NCBI GenBank assembly: GCA_964244725.1
Contig: CAXTJQ010000002.1
Span: forward strand, 372,001-436,000
Direction: 5' to 3'
Origin: Kumtagia sp964244725
GTDB taxonomy: Bacteria; Pseudomonadota; Alphaproteobacteria; Rhizobiales; Rhizobiaceae
Length of the DNA: 64,000 nucleotides
Under the pieces are notes generated by a model. It had not been told where the DNA came from and made no database searches. It saw nothing but the letters and a program-made list of their open reading frames with translations. Shown here piece after piece: positions 41,610 through 50,286 of this stretch; position 1 is the stretch's first letter, and every line of letters begins with the position of its first letter. Made by a program: the position numbers and the translations under genes.

Positions 41610-42654
41610 CCTTTCGATCGCCTTCGTCGCGTCCGGGCCGCGGCTGGTTCGTAGGCGCAAGCTGTTCGGCAACCTTGGGCTTCCCGGTGGCGGGGGGAGG
41701 GACGATCGTCACGATGCTGCCAGGGTTGGGCTTGGGCTCGGCGTCCACGGGTGGCCTGGTGGTCGCGGAGCCTGGGGGCGGCGGCGATTCGGGGAGGACG
41801 TTGAACTCTTTGCCCGCGCTGCAGCCGCAGGCCGGCGCGCGCGGCATCGACGTCCGCCGGTGGCGGAATGCCGTGGGCAGGTCGGCATAAGGCAACCCGT
41901 CCCGCGTCGACAGCATATGCGCCGGGTCGTCTGTTTCACGCGGACCGTAGTAAACCCGCATATCGGTCTCCGGGCAGGCCGTCTCGCAGTTTTCCTGGTC
42001 GCGGTCGAAATCGCCCACGGTCGATGCCGCCGACATCGGGAAGAAATAGCCGTCACAGGTCCGCACGCACATGGTGCGGAAGGATTGCCGGGAATCTTCC
42101 CGCTCGCCCGGAAAGGCGGCGGACGGTTCTTCGACGGGCGAGTCTTGCCGCCCGCCGAGAAGGGCTTCCAGCGGTTGGGGATTCCCAGCCCTTCCATCCT
42201 CGGGAAGCGGCGGCTCGGTCGCCGCCTCGCGATCGGGTGGCCGCGAGGGCGCGCGGTTGCGGCAATCGTTTGCGTCGAGCGCTTCCAGGAGGCGAATGCG
42301 ATCCTTGGCGCTCACGCCGCCGCGAGCGGCGCGCCGGTCGCGTTGGAGCACCTGAAGGTTGCGCTTCATCCTGGCGATCGTGCCGTTGAGCGCGGCGCAT
42401 TGGCGGACGTTTCGCGCGATGATCGCAAAGCCGCAGCCCGCGTCCGTGCGCTGGCCTTCGGCGACCGCCATCTCGTCACGCTGGCGGACGATCGCGGCAT
42501 CATATTTTTCGGCGCTGAAGCGCGCGCCGCCACCGCCCGCGAGCTCGGATTCGAGTTGCCGGCATATTCGCGCCGCTGCAACCGCCCGATCCAAGCCGCC
42601 CGACGCGACAAACACCATCAGCAGGCCGAGGATTGCGAGCAGGCGGCGCGGCAT
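41527..42654 (-). CDS. Exported DUF2865 protein
   Basis: A 375-residue protein of unknown function with a signal peptide (MPRRLLAILGLLMVFVASGG). It then has a charged helical region (IVRQRDEMAVAEGQRTDAGC) and a Cys-bearing conserved block: FRTMCVRTCDGYFFPMS, DQENCETACPETDMRVYY and a MPRAPACGCSAG stretch, typical of DUF2865. The proline-rich C-terminal tail overlaps the gltX coding region by 83 bases. Four bases of the gene's start lie next to the stop of maeB (42657), so it is probably in the same transcript. Confidence 0.82.
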   Translation of the reverse strand: MPRRLLAILGLLMVFVASGGLDRAVAAARICRQLESELAGGGGARFSAEKYDAAIVRQRDEMAVAEGQRTDAGCGFAIIARNVRQCAALNGTIARMKRNLQVLQRDRRAARGGVSAKDRIRLLEALDANDCRNRAPSRPPDREAATEPPLPEDGRAGNPQPLEALLGGRQDSPVEEPSAAFPGEREDSRQSFRTMCVRTCDGYFFPMSAASTVGDFDRDQENCETACPETDMRVYYGPRETDDPAHMLSTRDGLPYADLPTAFRHRRTSMPRAPACGCSAGKEFNVLPESPPPPGSATTRPPVDAEPKPNPGSIVTIVPPPATGKPKVAEQLAPTNQPRPGRDEGDRKVRVVGPKFLPDPTAAAAPPVPAQRTVP

Positions 42655-42656
42655 CG

Positions 42657-44978
42657 TCAGGCCACCAACGTTCCCTGCGCGCGCTGATCGGCCTCGACCA
42701 CTGCAAGCGCGGTCATGTTGACGATGCCGCGCGACGTGACAGACGGCGTCAGGATGTGGGCCGGCCGGTCCGTACCCAGCAGGATCGGGCCGACATGCAG
42801 CGCATCGGTCATCTGCTTGACGGTGGTCAGAGCGATGTTGGCCGAGTCGAGATTTGGAAAGACGAGCAGATTGGCTTCGCCCCTCAACGCGGAGTGCGGA
42901 TAGATGCGCTGGCGCAAAAGTTCGGACAGCGCCGAGTCGGCGTGCATCTCGCCGTCGCTTTCGAGGTCGGGCGCCCGCTCGCGCAACAATCTGGCGGCAG
43001 CTCGCATCTTCAGGGCGCTCGGCGAATCGCGCGAGCCGAAATTGGAATGGGAGACCAGCGCAGCCTTGGGTTCTATGCCGAAGCGGCGAATTTCCTCCGC
43101 CGCCAGAATCGCCATCTCGACGATTTCTTGCGCCGAAGGATCGACGGTCACGTAGGTGTCGGTGAGGAACATGACGCCCCGCGCCGAGATCAGCATCGAG
43201 AGCGCCGACAGGTCGAGATCGCGCACCCCGGGACGCGGGCCGATGATCAGCGCGACGTTGCGCAGGTGCCGCTCGAAGCGGCCTTCGAGCCCGCAGATCA
43301 TGGCGTCGGCATCGTTCCGCTTCAGCGCGAGCGCCGCGATGACGGTCACGTCGGTGCGCACCATGGTGCGGGCGGCTTCCGGTGTGATGCCCCGTCGGCC
43401 GGCAAGCTCGACCAGGAGATCGACATAGTCGCGGTAGCGCGGATCGTCTTCGGGGTTGATCAGCTCGAAATGCTCGCCTGGCCGGATGCGCAGCCCGTAA
43501 CGCTTCAGCCGAACCTCGACGACATGCGGACGGCCGATCAGGATCGGCCTCGCGATTTCCTCGTCGATGACTACCTGCGCGGCGCGCAGAACGCGCTCGT
43601 CCTCGCCATCGGCGTAGATCACGCGCTTGGCCCGGGAGAGCTTCGCGGCCGAGAACACCGGCTTCATGACCAGGCCGGAGCGGAAGACGAAGCGGTTGAG
43701 ACGGTCGATATAGGCGGGGAAGTCGATGATCGGCCGCGTCGCGACGCCGCTGTCGCAAGCGGCCTTCGCCACGGCCGGCGCGATGCGCAGGATGAGGCGC
43801 GGGTCGAACGGCGAGGGGATCAGGAAGTCGGGCCCGAACACGGGCGTCTCCGCGGAATAGGCGCGTGCGGCGACATCGGACGGCTCCTCGCGCGCCAGCG
43901 CCGCGATGGCGCGCACCGCGGCCATCTTCATCTCCTCGTTGATGGCGCTCGCGCCGCAATCCAGCGCACCCCGGAAAATATAGGGAAAGCAGAGCACATT
44001 GTTGACCTGATTGGGAAAGTCGGAGCGTCCGGTGCAGATCATCGCGTCCGGTCGGGCCGCTCGCGCGACATCCGGCATGATTTCCGGGTTGGGATTGGCC
44101 AGCGCCAGGATCAGCGGCTTGTCGGCCATATGCGTCAGCAATTCGGGCTTCAGCACGCCTGCCGCCGAAAGGCCGAGAAAAACGTCCGCGCCGGCAATCA
44201 CCTCGGCAAGCGTCCGCGCCGGCGTCTGCTTGACATAGGGGTCCTTCCAGCGATCCATCTCGTCGACGCGCCCCTCGTACGCCACGCCGAAGCGATCGGT
44301 GACCCAGATGTTGTCAATTTTCGCGCCGAGCAGGACCAGCAGGTTGAGACAGGCAAGCGCCGCCGCGCCGGCGCCGGACGTGACGATCTTGATGTCGGTG
44401 ATCGACTTGCCCGCAAGCTCCAACCCGTTCAGAACGGCCGCCGCGACGATGATCGCCGTGCCGTGCTGATCGTCGTGAAAGACGGGAATCTTCATCCGCG
44501 CCTTGAGTCGCGCCTCGACCTCGAAGCACTCCGGGGCCTTGATATCCTCCAGATTGATGCCGCCGAAGGTCGGCTCGAGAGCCGACACCGTTTCGACCAT
44601 TCGGTCGATTTCCGGGGCGTCGATTTCGATATCGAAGACGTCGATGCCGGCGAATTTCTTGAACAGGACGGCCTTGCCCTCCATGACCGGCTTTGACGCC
44701 AGCGGGCCGATATTGCCGAGGCCGAGCACGGCGCTGCCGTTCGAGATGACGCCGACCAGATTGGCGCGGCCGGTGTAGTCGGCGGCCGACGCGGGGTTGT
44801 CGCTGATTTCCAGGCATGGCGCGGCGACGCCCGGCGAATAGGCGAGCGCCAGGTCGCGCTGGTTGCCGAGCGGCTTGGTCGCCTGGATCTCGAGTTTTCC
44901 CGGCGTCGGGTAGCGATGATAATAGAGCGCCGCCTCGTCGAGGTCGGATCGCGCCAGCTTCGCGCTCTCGCTGTCCAT
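42657..44978 (-). CDS. maeB: NADP-dependent malic enzyme with C-terminal phosphotransacetylase domain
   Basis: Decarboxylates malate to pyruvate, giving NADPH. The 773-residue length is that of the long MaeB type. The malic enzyme half has YSPGVAAPCLEI and VFHDDQHGTAIIVAAAVLNG, with the cofactor site VTSGAGAAALACLNLL. The second half resembles phosphate acetyltransferase: LIGRPHVVEVRLKRYG, GLEGRFERHLRNVALIIGP, LVFPNLDSANIALTTVKQM. That domain is regulatory, not catalytic, in other MaeBs. ATG 44978 follows AAGGA; an in-frame ATG at 44999 is weaker. Confidence 0.93.
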   Translation of the reverse strand: MDSESAKLARSDLDEAALYYHRYPTPGKLEIQATKPLGNQRDLALAYSPGVAAPCLEISDNPASAADYTGRANLVGVISNGSAVLGLGNIGPLASKPVMEGKAVLFKKFAGIDVFDIEIDAPEIDRMVETVSALEPTFGGINLEDIKAPECFEVEARLKARMKIPVFHDDQHGTAIIVAAAVLNGLELAGKSITDIKIVTSGAGAAALACLNLLVLLGAKIDNIWVTDRFGVAYEGRVDEMDRWKDPYVKQTPARTLAEVIAGADVFLGLSAAGVLKPELLTHMADKPLILALANPNPEIMPDVARAARPDAMICTGRSDFPNQVNNVLCFPYIFRGALDCGASAINEEMKMAAVRAIAALAREEPSDVAARAYSAETPVFGPDFLIPSPFDPRLILRIAPAVAKAACDSGVATRPIIDFPAYIDRLNRFVFRSGLVMKPVFSAAKLSRAKRVIYADGEDERVLRAAQVVIDEEIARPILIGRPHVVEVRLKRYGLRIRPGEHFELINPEDDPRYRDYVDLLVELAGRRGITPEAARTMVRTDVTVIAALALKRNDADAMICGLEGRFERHLRNVALIIGPRPGVRDLDLSALSMLISARGVMFLTDTYVTVDPSAQEIVEMAILAAEEIRRFGIEPKAALVSHSNFGSRDSPSALKMRAAARLLRERAPDLESDGEMHADSALSELLRQRIYPHSALRGEANLLVFPNLDSANIALTTVKQMTDALHVGPILLGTDRPAHILTPSVTSRGIVNMTALAVVEADQRAQGTLVA

Positions 44979-45059
44979 TCGCGCGTCCTTCGTCACCACC
45001 GCCGAACTCAGCCTATCACCGCCGACCTTGTCACAGGCTGACCGTCCAGGGTGGAGACG

Positions 45060-45839
45060 TCAGAACGCGCTGACATACAGGCCGCCGTCGACGGGAATAT
45101 TTTGGCCGGTCATGTAGCCTGCGTGGACCGAGCACAGGAAGGCGCAGATCTGGCCGAATTCCGCGGGCGTGCCGAGGCGCTTGGCCGGAACGCTCTCGCT
45201 CAGCCGCGCCTTGCGGGCGCGGGCGTCGTCGGGATCCTCTGGCACGTTGGGATCATGCGGCCCGCGCAAGCGATCGGTGTCGAGCTTGCCGGGCAGCATG
45301 TTGTTGATGGTTACGTTGCGATCGGCGACGCCGCGGGCGATTCCCGAAAGGAATGATGTCAGGCCCGCGCGGGCCGCCGAAGACAGGTCGAGACCAGCGA
45401 TCGGCATGTAGACGGACAGCGACGTGACGTTGACGATGCGGCCGAATCCGCGAGAGGCCATGCCGTCGACGACGGCCTGGATCATTTCGAACGGCGTGAC
45501 CATGTTGTTGGTGAGGCCGTCGAGGATAGCCTTGCGGTCGAGCTCGCGGAAATCGCGAAATGGCGGGCCGCCATTGTTGTTGACCAGGATATCCGGCTCG
45601 GGGCAGGCGGCCAGGAGCGCCTGCTGAACCTGCGGGTCGGATACATCGCCGGGCGCTTCGATCACGCCGACCTGATATCGCGCCCGGATCTCGTCGGCCG
45701 TGCGGGCGAGGATATCCTTCTGGCGGCCGTTGACGACGAGGTCCACGCCGGCTTCCGCCAGCGCGAGAGCGCATCCCTTGCCGAGGCCCTTGCTCGATGC
45801 GCAGACGATCGCCCGCTTGCCGCGAATTCCGAGATCCAT
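45060..45839 (-). CDS. Short-chain dehydrogenase/reductase family protein without the YxxxK dyad
   Basis: SDR-fold protein of 259 residues. It has the cofactor-binding ASSKGLGKGCALAL (residues 14-27), ILVNNNGGPP in place of NNAG, and the C-terminal NIPVDGGLY. The catalytic Ser (VTS, residue 140) is present. Where YxxxK should be, it reads SSAAR (153-157), so Tyr and Lys are replaced by Ser and Arg. A subgroup of SDR proteins shares this feature. Enzyme activity is therefore uncertain. It sits 81 bases upstream of maeB on the same strand. Confidence 0.85.
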   Translation of the reverse strand: MDLGIRGKRAIVCASSKGLGKGCALALAEAGVDLVVNGRQKDILARTADEIRARYQVGVIEAPGDVSDPQVQQALLAACPEPDILVNNNGGPPFRDFRELDRKAILDGLTNNMVTPFEMIQAVVDGMASRGFGRIVNVTSLSVYMPIAGLDLSSAARAGLTSFLSGIARGVADRNVTINNMLPGKLDTDRLRGPHDPNVPEDPDDARARKARLSESVPAKRLGTPAEFGQICAFLCSVHAGYMTGQNIPVDGGLYVSAF

Positions 45840-46021
45840 GCGCCTGTCCTTTGAGTTCGAGCCGCAACCTACCGTGTGGCCGCCTGAAACGGCAACCGTT
45901 GGCGGTCGACATGTCTGACGATGCATCGGCCACCGCACGGATAACAGGTCGCTCCCCTCAAAGGTCCATGGTATGCGCAGCCCGCCGGAAACAGCCGGTC
46001 TCGACCGTACCGCAGGCCCGA

Positions 46022-47254
46022 ATGCCGCTTCCGCCGCTATCCGACGAACAACGCGTAAAGCCACACCGATTCGAATTGCGGCTGTCTCTGCTCTACGTGG
46101 CGGTCTTCCTGCCGCTCGGCATCCATCTGCCTTACCTGCCGCTATGGCTCGCGGGAAAGGGCTTCGATGCCGAGAAAATCGGCGTGATCCTGGCCGCGCC
46201 GATGTTCCTGCGCGTCATCACCACGCCGATCATAACCGCCTTGGCCGACAAGGCGGCCGACCGCGTGATCGTGCTGGCCATCATGGGCGCCTTGGCTTTC
46301 GTCATATCGCTCGGCTATTTCCTGCCGCCCGGTTACGTGGTCGTGCTCGCGACGTCGCTGTTGCTGACCATCGCCATCACGCCGCAGACCCCACTCGCCG
46401 ACTCGCTGGCGCTGTCGGGCGTGCGACGATTCGGCTCGGTCTACGCCAAGATGCGCATCTGGGGATCGATCTCCTTTCTCGCGGCGAATTTCGGCGGCGG
46501 ACTGATCCTGTCCCTGGCGGGAACGCGCGCGGTCCCTTACATGATCTCGCTCGGCCTGGCCGCCGTACTGGTTCTGTCTCTGTTTGCGCCGCGCATGGGC
46601 AGGCCCCGGCGGGCCTCGCCGCTGTCGGCGGCGGAACTGCCGCGCGCCCGGTCCAGCATCATCGACCCGGCCTTCATGCTTCTTGTCGGCGGCGCGGGCC
46701 TGATCGCTGCGAGCCACGCCTTTCTGTACGGCTTCGCCTCGCTTTATTGGCAATCGATCGGGCTCGGGGAAGCCACGGTCGGCATCCTGTGGTCAGCGGC
46801 CGTGGTGGCGGAGGTCATCATGTTCATGGTCTTCGCCAGGCTGCTCTCGCATCTGACCGCCTCGACCGTCATGGCTATTGCCGGGGTCGTCGCCATCGTC
46901 CGGTGGATCGCCTTTCCGGCAATCGCCCCCTTGGGTCTCGGCGTCGCGGGATTTCTCATCGTCCAGGCGCTGCATGCCTTTTCGACCGGTCTGATCCTGA
47001 TCGGGGTTCAGAAGGTGATCGCGGACAGTGTACCGGAAGAACGGACCGGCGCTGCGCAAGGGGTCGCCTATTTCGCCAACGGATTCTCGATGGCCGCCGC
47101 CACGCTCGCATCAGGGGCGCTCTATGCGCGTTTGGGCGTCGACGGCTTCTTCCCAATGGCAGGGGTCGCCGCCGGCGGTCTGGTGCTCGTCCTCCTTGCC
47201 CGCGTTCAGCCCCAGAGTTCGGGACGGGGTGGAGACACGATCGACCCCGCATAG
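46022..47254 (+). CDS. MFS transporter (PPP/MFS_1-like)
   Basis: Twelve-helix inner-membrane carrier, 410 residues from the ATG at 46022. Features of the MFS_1-like/3-phenylpropionate group are VFLPLGIHLPYLPLWLAGKG, the loop after helix 2 (TALADKAADRVIV), and FGSVYAKMRIWGSISFLAAN. The substrate is unknown. Its last 49 bases overlap the convergent epimerase gene. An in-frame ATG at 45968 would add 18 residues. No regulator is adjacent. Confidence 0.8.
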   Translation: MPLPPLSDEQRVKPHRFELRLSLLYVAVFLPLGIHLPYLPLWLAGKGFDAEKIGVILAAPMFLRVITTPIITALADKAADRVIVLAIMGALAFVISLGYFLPPGYVVVLATSLLLTIAITPQTPLADSLALSGVRRFGSVYAKMRIWGSISFLAANFGGGLILSLAGTRAVPYMISLGLAAVLVLSLFAPRMGRPRRASPLSAAELPRARSSIIDPAFMLLVGGAGLIAASHAFLYGFASLYWQSIGLGEATVGILWSAAVVAEVIMFMVFARLLSHLTASTVMAIAGVVAIVRWIAFPAIAPLGLGVAGFLIVQALHAFSTGLILIGVQKVIADSVPEERTGAAQGVAYFANGFSMAAATLASGALYARLGVDGFFPMAGVAAGGLVLVLLARVQPQSSGRGGDTIDPA

Positions 47255-48189
47255 GTCAAGCCCGGCTCGCGATCACGCGCCAAAAGCAAAGGGCCGTCGA
47301 GGTCGACGAAATCGGCGCCTTGCGCCAACAGAACGGCGGGAGCCATGGCGAGCGACGTTCCCACCATGCAGCCGACCATGATCCGGAACCCGTGCTGTCT
47401 GGCGCGGTCGCGCAGGTCGATGGCGGCCGTCAGCCCGCCGGCTTTGTCGAGCTTGATGTTCACCGCATCATACAGTCCTTTCAGGAGGACGAGATCGTCC
47501 TCCGTATGGACGCTCTCGTCGGCGCAGATCGGGACGAGATGCTCGATGCGGCGCAATGCCTCATCGCGACCCGCCGGCAGCGGCTGCTCGATGAGCGCGA
47601 TGCGGAGTCCGGCGGCGATTGCGACATTTTCTTCGAGATTTTCTTCCATCCAACCTTCGTTGACGTCGAGGATGATCTTGCAGTCCGGCGCGGCGCGTAC
47701 GACCGCTTCAATTCGTTCCAGATCGCCTTGCCCGCCGATCTTCACCTTGAGAACGGGACGGTCTGCGTTGGCGGCCGCCTGCGCGGCCATCCTCTCTGGG
47801 GTATCAAGCGACAGGGTGAATGCGGTCGCGATCGCTTCCGGCGCCTGGCGGCATATAAGCTGCGATACGCGCGTGCCCGCGTGTTTGGCTTCCAGGTCCC
47901 ACAGCGCGCAGTCGAGGGCGTTGCGGGCGGCGCCCGCCGGCATCAGCAAAAGCAAATGCCGCCGGTCGGCCCCCGCCTCGATCGCCGCGCGGGCCGATTC
48001 AAGCGCCTCGAGCACCGTTTCGACGGTCTCGCCGTAGCGCCGGTACGGCACGCACTCGCCGCGCCCAATCGCCGAGCCTTGCGCAATCGTGCAGCAGACG
48101 ACTTCCGCCTCGGTCTTCGATCCGCGCGAGATCGTATACGCGCCGGCAATCGGAAACCGTTCGGCGACAACAGAAAGGACACGCGTCAA
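47206..48189 (-). CDS. Dipeptide epimerase (enolase superfamily)
   Basis: Epimerises dipeptides such as L-Ala-D/L-Glu in cell-wall peptide recycling. The 327-residue protein has the muconate-lactonising subgroup pattern: catalytic Lys pair in PVLKVKIGG, metal ligands in ILDVNEGW, IEQPLP and CADESV, and the second Lys in NIKLDKAGG. The KxK and DKAGG motifs point to AEE-type rather than racemase. The start is inferred to be TTG at 48189, just before the conserved TRVLSVV; the frame is open to 48420 but carries no family signal there. Confidence 0.85.
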   Translation of the reverse strand: MTRVLSVVAERFPIAGAYTISRGSKTEAEVVCCTIAQGSAIGRGECVPYRRYGETVETVLEALESARAAIEAGADRRHLLLLMPAGAARNALDCALWDLEAKHAGTRVSQLICRQAPEAIATAFTLSLDTPERMAAQAAANADRPVLKVKIGGQGDLERIEAVVRAAPDCKIILDVNEGWMEENLEENVAIAAGLRIALIEQPLPAGRDEALRRIEHLVPICADESVHTEDDLVLLKGLYDAVNIKLDKAGGLTAAIDLRDRARQHGFRIMVGCMVGTSLAMAPAVLLAQGADFVDLDGPLLLARDREPGLTYAGSIVSPPRPELWG

Positions 48190-48236
48190 TATAATCGTTC
48201 CAGTCGAAAGCGGCGGAGCCTCGGGAAAAGTGACAG

Positions 48237-49442
48237 ATGACGATTCGAAAGCTAAGACTCCGTCCAATGTCCACCAGTAGCCGCGCCGAAACAACCCAAA
48301 CTCCCGAACGCAATACAGGCCCTGCGGTCGAACGCGCGGAAAAAGCTGGTATCGTGACGTTGAGGCTGTCGGGCCGGTGGGTGACCCGCACTGTGATTTC
48401 CGTTGACGGCGAAATGACAAGGCTTGCAGGCCAATCGGAAGCCAGGAAAACGGTGATCGACATATCGAGCGTCGACGGTCTCGACACCGCGGGGGCTTGG
48501 ATCATCGCCCGGTCCGTCGCGGCGATCCAGTCGCAAGGCGGCGCGGTCGAGATCGAAGGCGCCGGCGACAAGGCCGAAACGCTGCTCGCCGCCGTGCAGA
48601 AGGCGTTTGCGCCGCGGCCGGCGAGCGCGGGCCGGCCCAATATCGTCATGCGCGGCCTGGAATCGGTGGGTCGCTCGGTCTATAGCGCCCGCAACGATTT
48701 CATCGCGGCCATGAATATCCTCGGCGCGACGGTGGAGGGCGGGCGCGCCAAGGCGGGGCGGGGGTTGAGCATCAACTTCGCGTCGATCTTCAATCAGATC
48801 GACAAGATGGGCGTCGGCGCCATTCCCGTGATCGTGCTGATGTCGACCATCGTCGGCGCGATCGTGGCGCAGCAGGGCGCGTTCCAATTGCGGTTCTTCG
48901 GGGCCGACATTTTCGTCGTCGATCTGGTTGGCATCCTGGTGCTGCGCGAACTCGGCGTGCTGATGACCGCGATCATGATCGCCGGCCGTTCGGGCAGCGC
49001 GATTACCGCCGAAATCGGCTCGATGAAAATGCGCGAAGAGGTCGACGCGCTGACCGTCATCGGGCTCAATCCGGTTGGGGTTCTCGTGTTTCCCCGCCTT
49101 GTGGCCCTGGTGATCGCGCTGCCATGCCTGACGATCATCGCCAATTTCGCCGCGATCGGCGGCGCGATCGGCATCACATGGGCTTATTCGGGCATCCAGC
49201 CGGCGGCTTTCATCGACCGGCTTCGCGCGGCCATCGATGTTGGCACCATTTTCGCGGGGCTCATCAAGGCGCCGTTCATGGCGATGATCATCGGCATCAT
49301 CGCGTCGCTCGAAGGGATGAAGGTCGGGGGCAGCGCCGAATCGCTGGGCGCGCATGTCACGGCTTCGGTGGTCAAGTCGATCTTCATGGTTGTCATTCTC
49401 GATGGCATGTTCGCGATCTTCTTCGCGCAGGTCGATTTCTAG
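48237..49442 (+). CDS. mlaE: MlaE-type lipid ABC permease with N-terminal STAS domain
   Basis: Membrane subunit of an MCE/Mla-type phospholipid transporter. The 401-residue product has a soluble N-terminal STAS-like domain (about 45-125: KTVIDISSVDGLDTAGAWII), then the MlaE domain: GMGVGAIPVIVLMSTIVGAIV-like segments, FFGADIFVVDLVGILVLRELG and GSAITAEIGSMKMREEVDAL, a family signature. In E. coli STAS is a separate protein, MlaB; this fusion is common elsewhere. Starts at 48237 or 48267. It diverges from the epimerase and is first of a four-gene operon. Confidence 0.93.
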   Translation: MTIRKLRLRPMSTSSRAETTQTPERNTGPAVERAEKAGIVTLRLSGRWVTRTVISVDGEMTRLAGQSEARKTVIDISSVDGLDTAGAWIIARSVAAIQSQGGAVEIEGAGDKAETLLAAVQKAFAPRPASAGRPNIVMRGLESVGRSVYSARNDFIAAMNILGATVEGGRAKAGRGLSINFASIFNQIDKMGVGAIPVIVLMSTIVGAIVAQQGAFQLRFFGADIFVVDLVGILVLRELGVLMTAIMIAGRSGSAITAEIGSMKMREEVDALTVIGLNPVGVLVFPRLVALVIALPCLTIIANFAAIGGAIGITWAYSGIQPAAFIDRLRAAIDVGTIFAGLIKAPFMAMIIGIIASLEGMKVGGSAESLGAHVTASVVKSIFMVVILDGMFAIFFAQVDF

Positions 49443-49443
49443 C

Positions 49444-50274
49444 ATGATGGAAAACGTCGAGCATTCTCCGGTCGAGGCGCCCAGCGACGCCGCGAGGAAC
49501 GACGATCGGGAGATCATTCTCTCGGCGCGCGGGGTGAGTGTCTCGTTCGGCGACCAGGTTGTCCTCGACAATCTGGACCTCGACATCAGGCGCGGCGAGA
49601 TCCTGGGTTTCGTCGGCGCGTCCGGCGCCGGAAAGTCCGTGCTGCTTCGGACCGTCCTCGGCTTGAACAAGAAACAGGCCGGCACGATCAAGCTCTTCGA
49701 CATCGAGATCGAGAAGGCCACTCCCATGGAACGGCTGTCCGTCGACATGCGGCTTGGCGTGCTTTTCCAGCACGGCGCCCTGTTTTCGTCCTTGACGGTG
49801 CTCGAAAACATTCAGGTGCCGATGCGCGAATATCTCGGCATGCCCCAGGCGCTGATGGACGACCTGGCCTATCTCAAGCTGGAACTTGTCGGCCTGCCCA
49901 ACGACGCCGCGCTGAAATCGCCCTCCGAGCTTTCAGGCGGAATGATCAAGCGGGCCGCATTGGCGCGCGCGCTCGCGCTCGATCCCGACATCGTCTTCCT
50001 GGACGAGCCGACATCCGGCCTCGATCCGATCGGCGCCGCCGATTTCGACGAACTGGTGGCCAAGCTGCGCGATACGATGGGTTTGACCGTCTACATGGTC
50101 ACCCACGACCTCGACAGCCTGTTTTCCGTCTGCGACCGCGTGGCGGTGCTCGGCGGCAAGAAGGTGCTGATCGAAGGCACAATCGACGACATGCTGGCCA
50201 GCGACGAACCCTGGGTAAAGTCTTATTTTCGCGGAAAGCGGGCGCGTCAGCTTGATCTGGCCGCAAGGACGTAG
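49444..50274 (+). CDS. mlaF: MlaF-type ATPase of the MCE lipid transporter
   Basis: ABC ATPase of 276 residues that powers the transporter. Walker A is GASGAGKSV, the Q-loop is FQHGALFSSLTV, the signature LSGGMIKRAALARAL and Walker B IVFLDEPTSGLDP, with the switch His in VTHDLDSL. Signature and Q-loop are those of MlaF rather than other ABC ATPases. ATG 49444 is 1 base after the mlaE TAG; an adjacent ATG at 49447 is equivalent. Confidence 0.95.
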   Translation: MMENVEHSPVEAPSDAARNDDREIILSARGVSVSFGDQVVLDNLDLDIRRGEILGFVGASGAGKSVLLRTVLGLNKKQAGTIKLFDIEIEKATPMERLSVDMRLGVLFQHGALFSSLTVLENIQVPMREYLGMPQALMDDLAYLKLELVGLPNDAALKSPSELSGGMIKRAALARALALDPDIVFLDEPTSGLDPIGAADFDELVAKLRDTMGLTVYMVTHDLDSLFSVCDRVAVLGGKKVLIEGTIDDMLASDEPWVKSYFRGKRARQLDLAART

Positions 50275-50286
50275 AATCGATCGATT

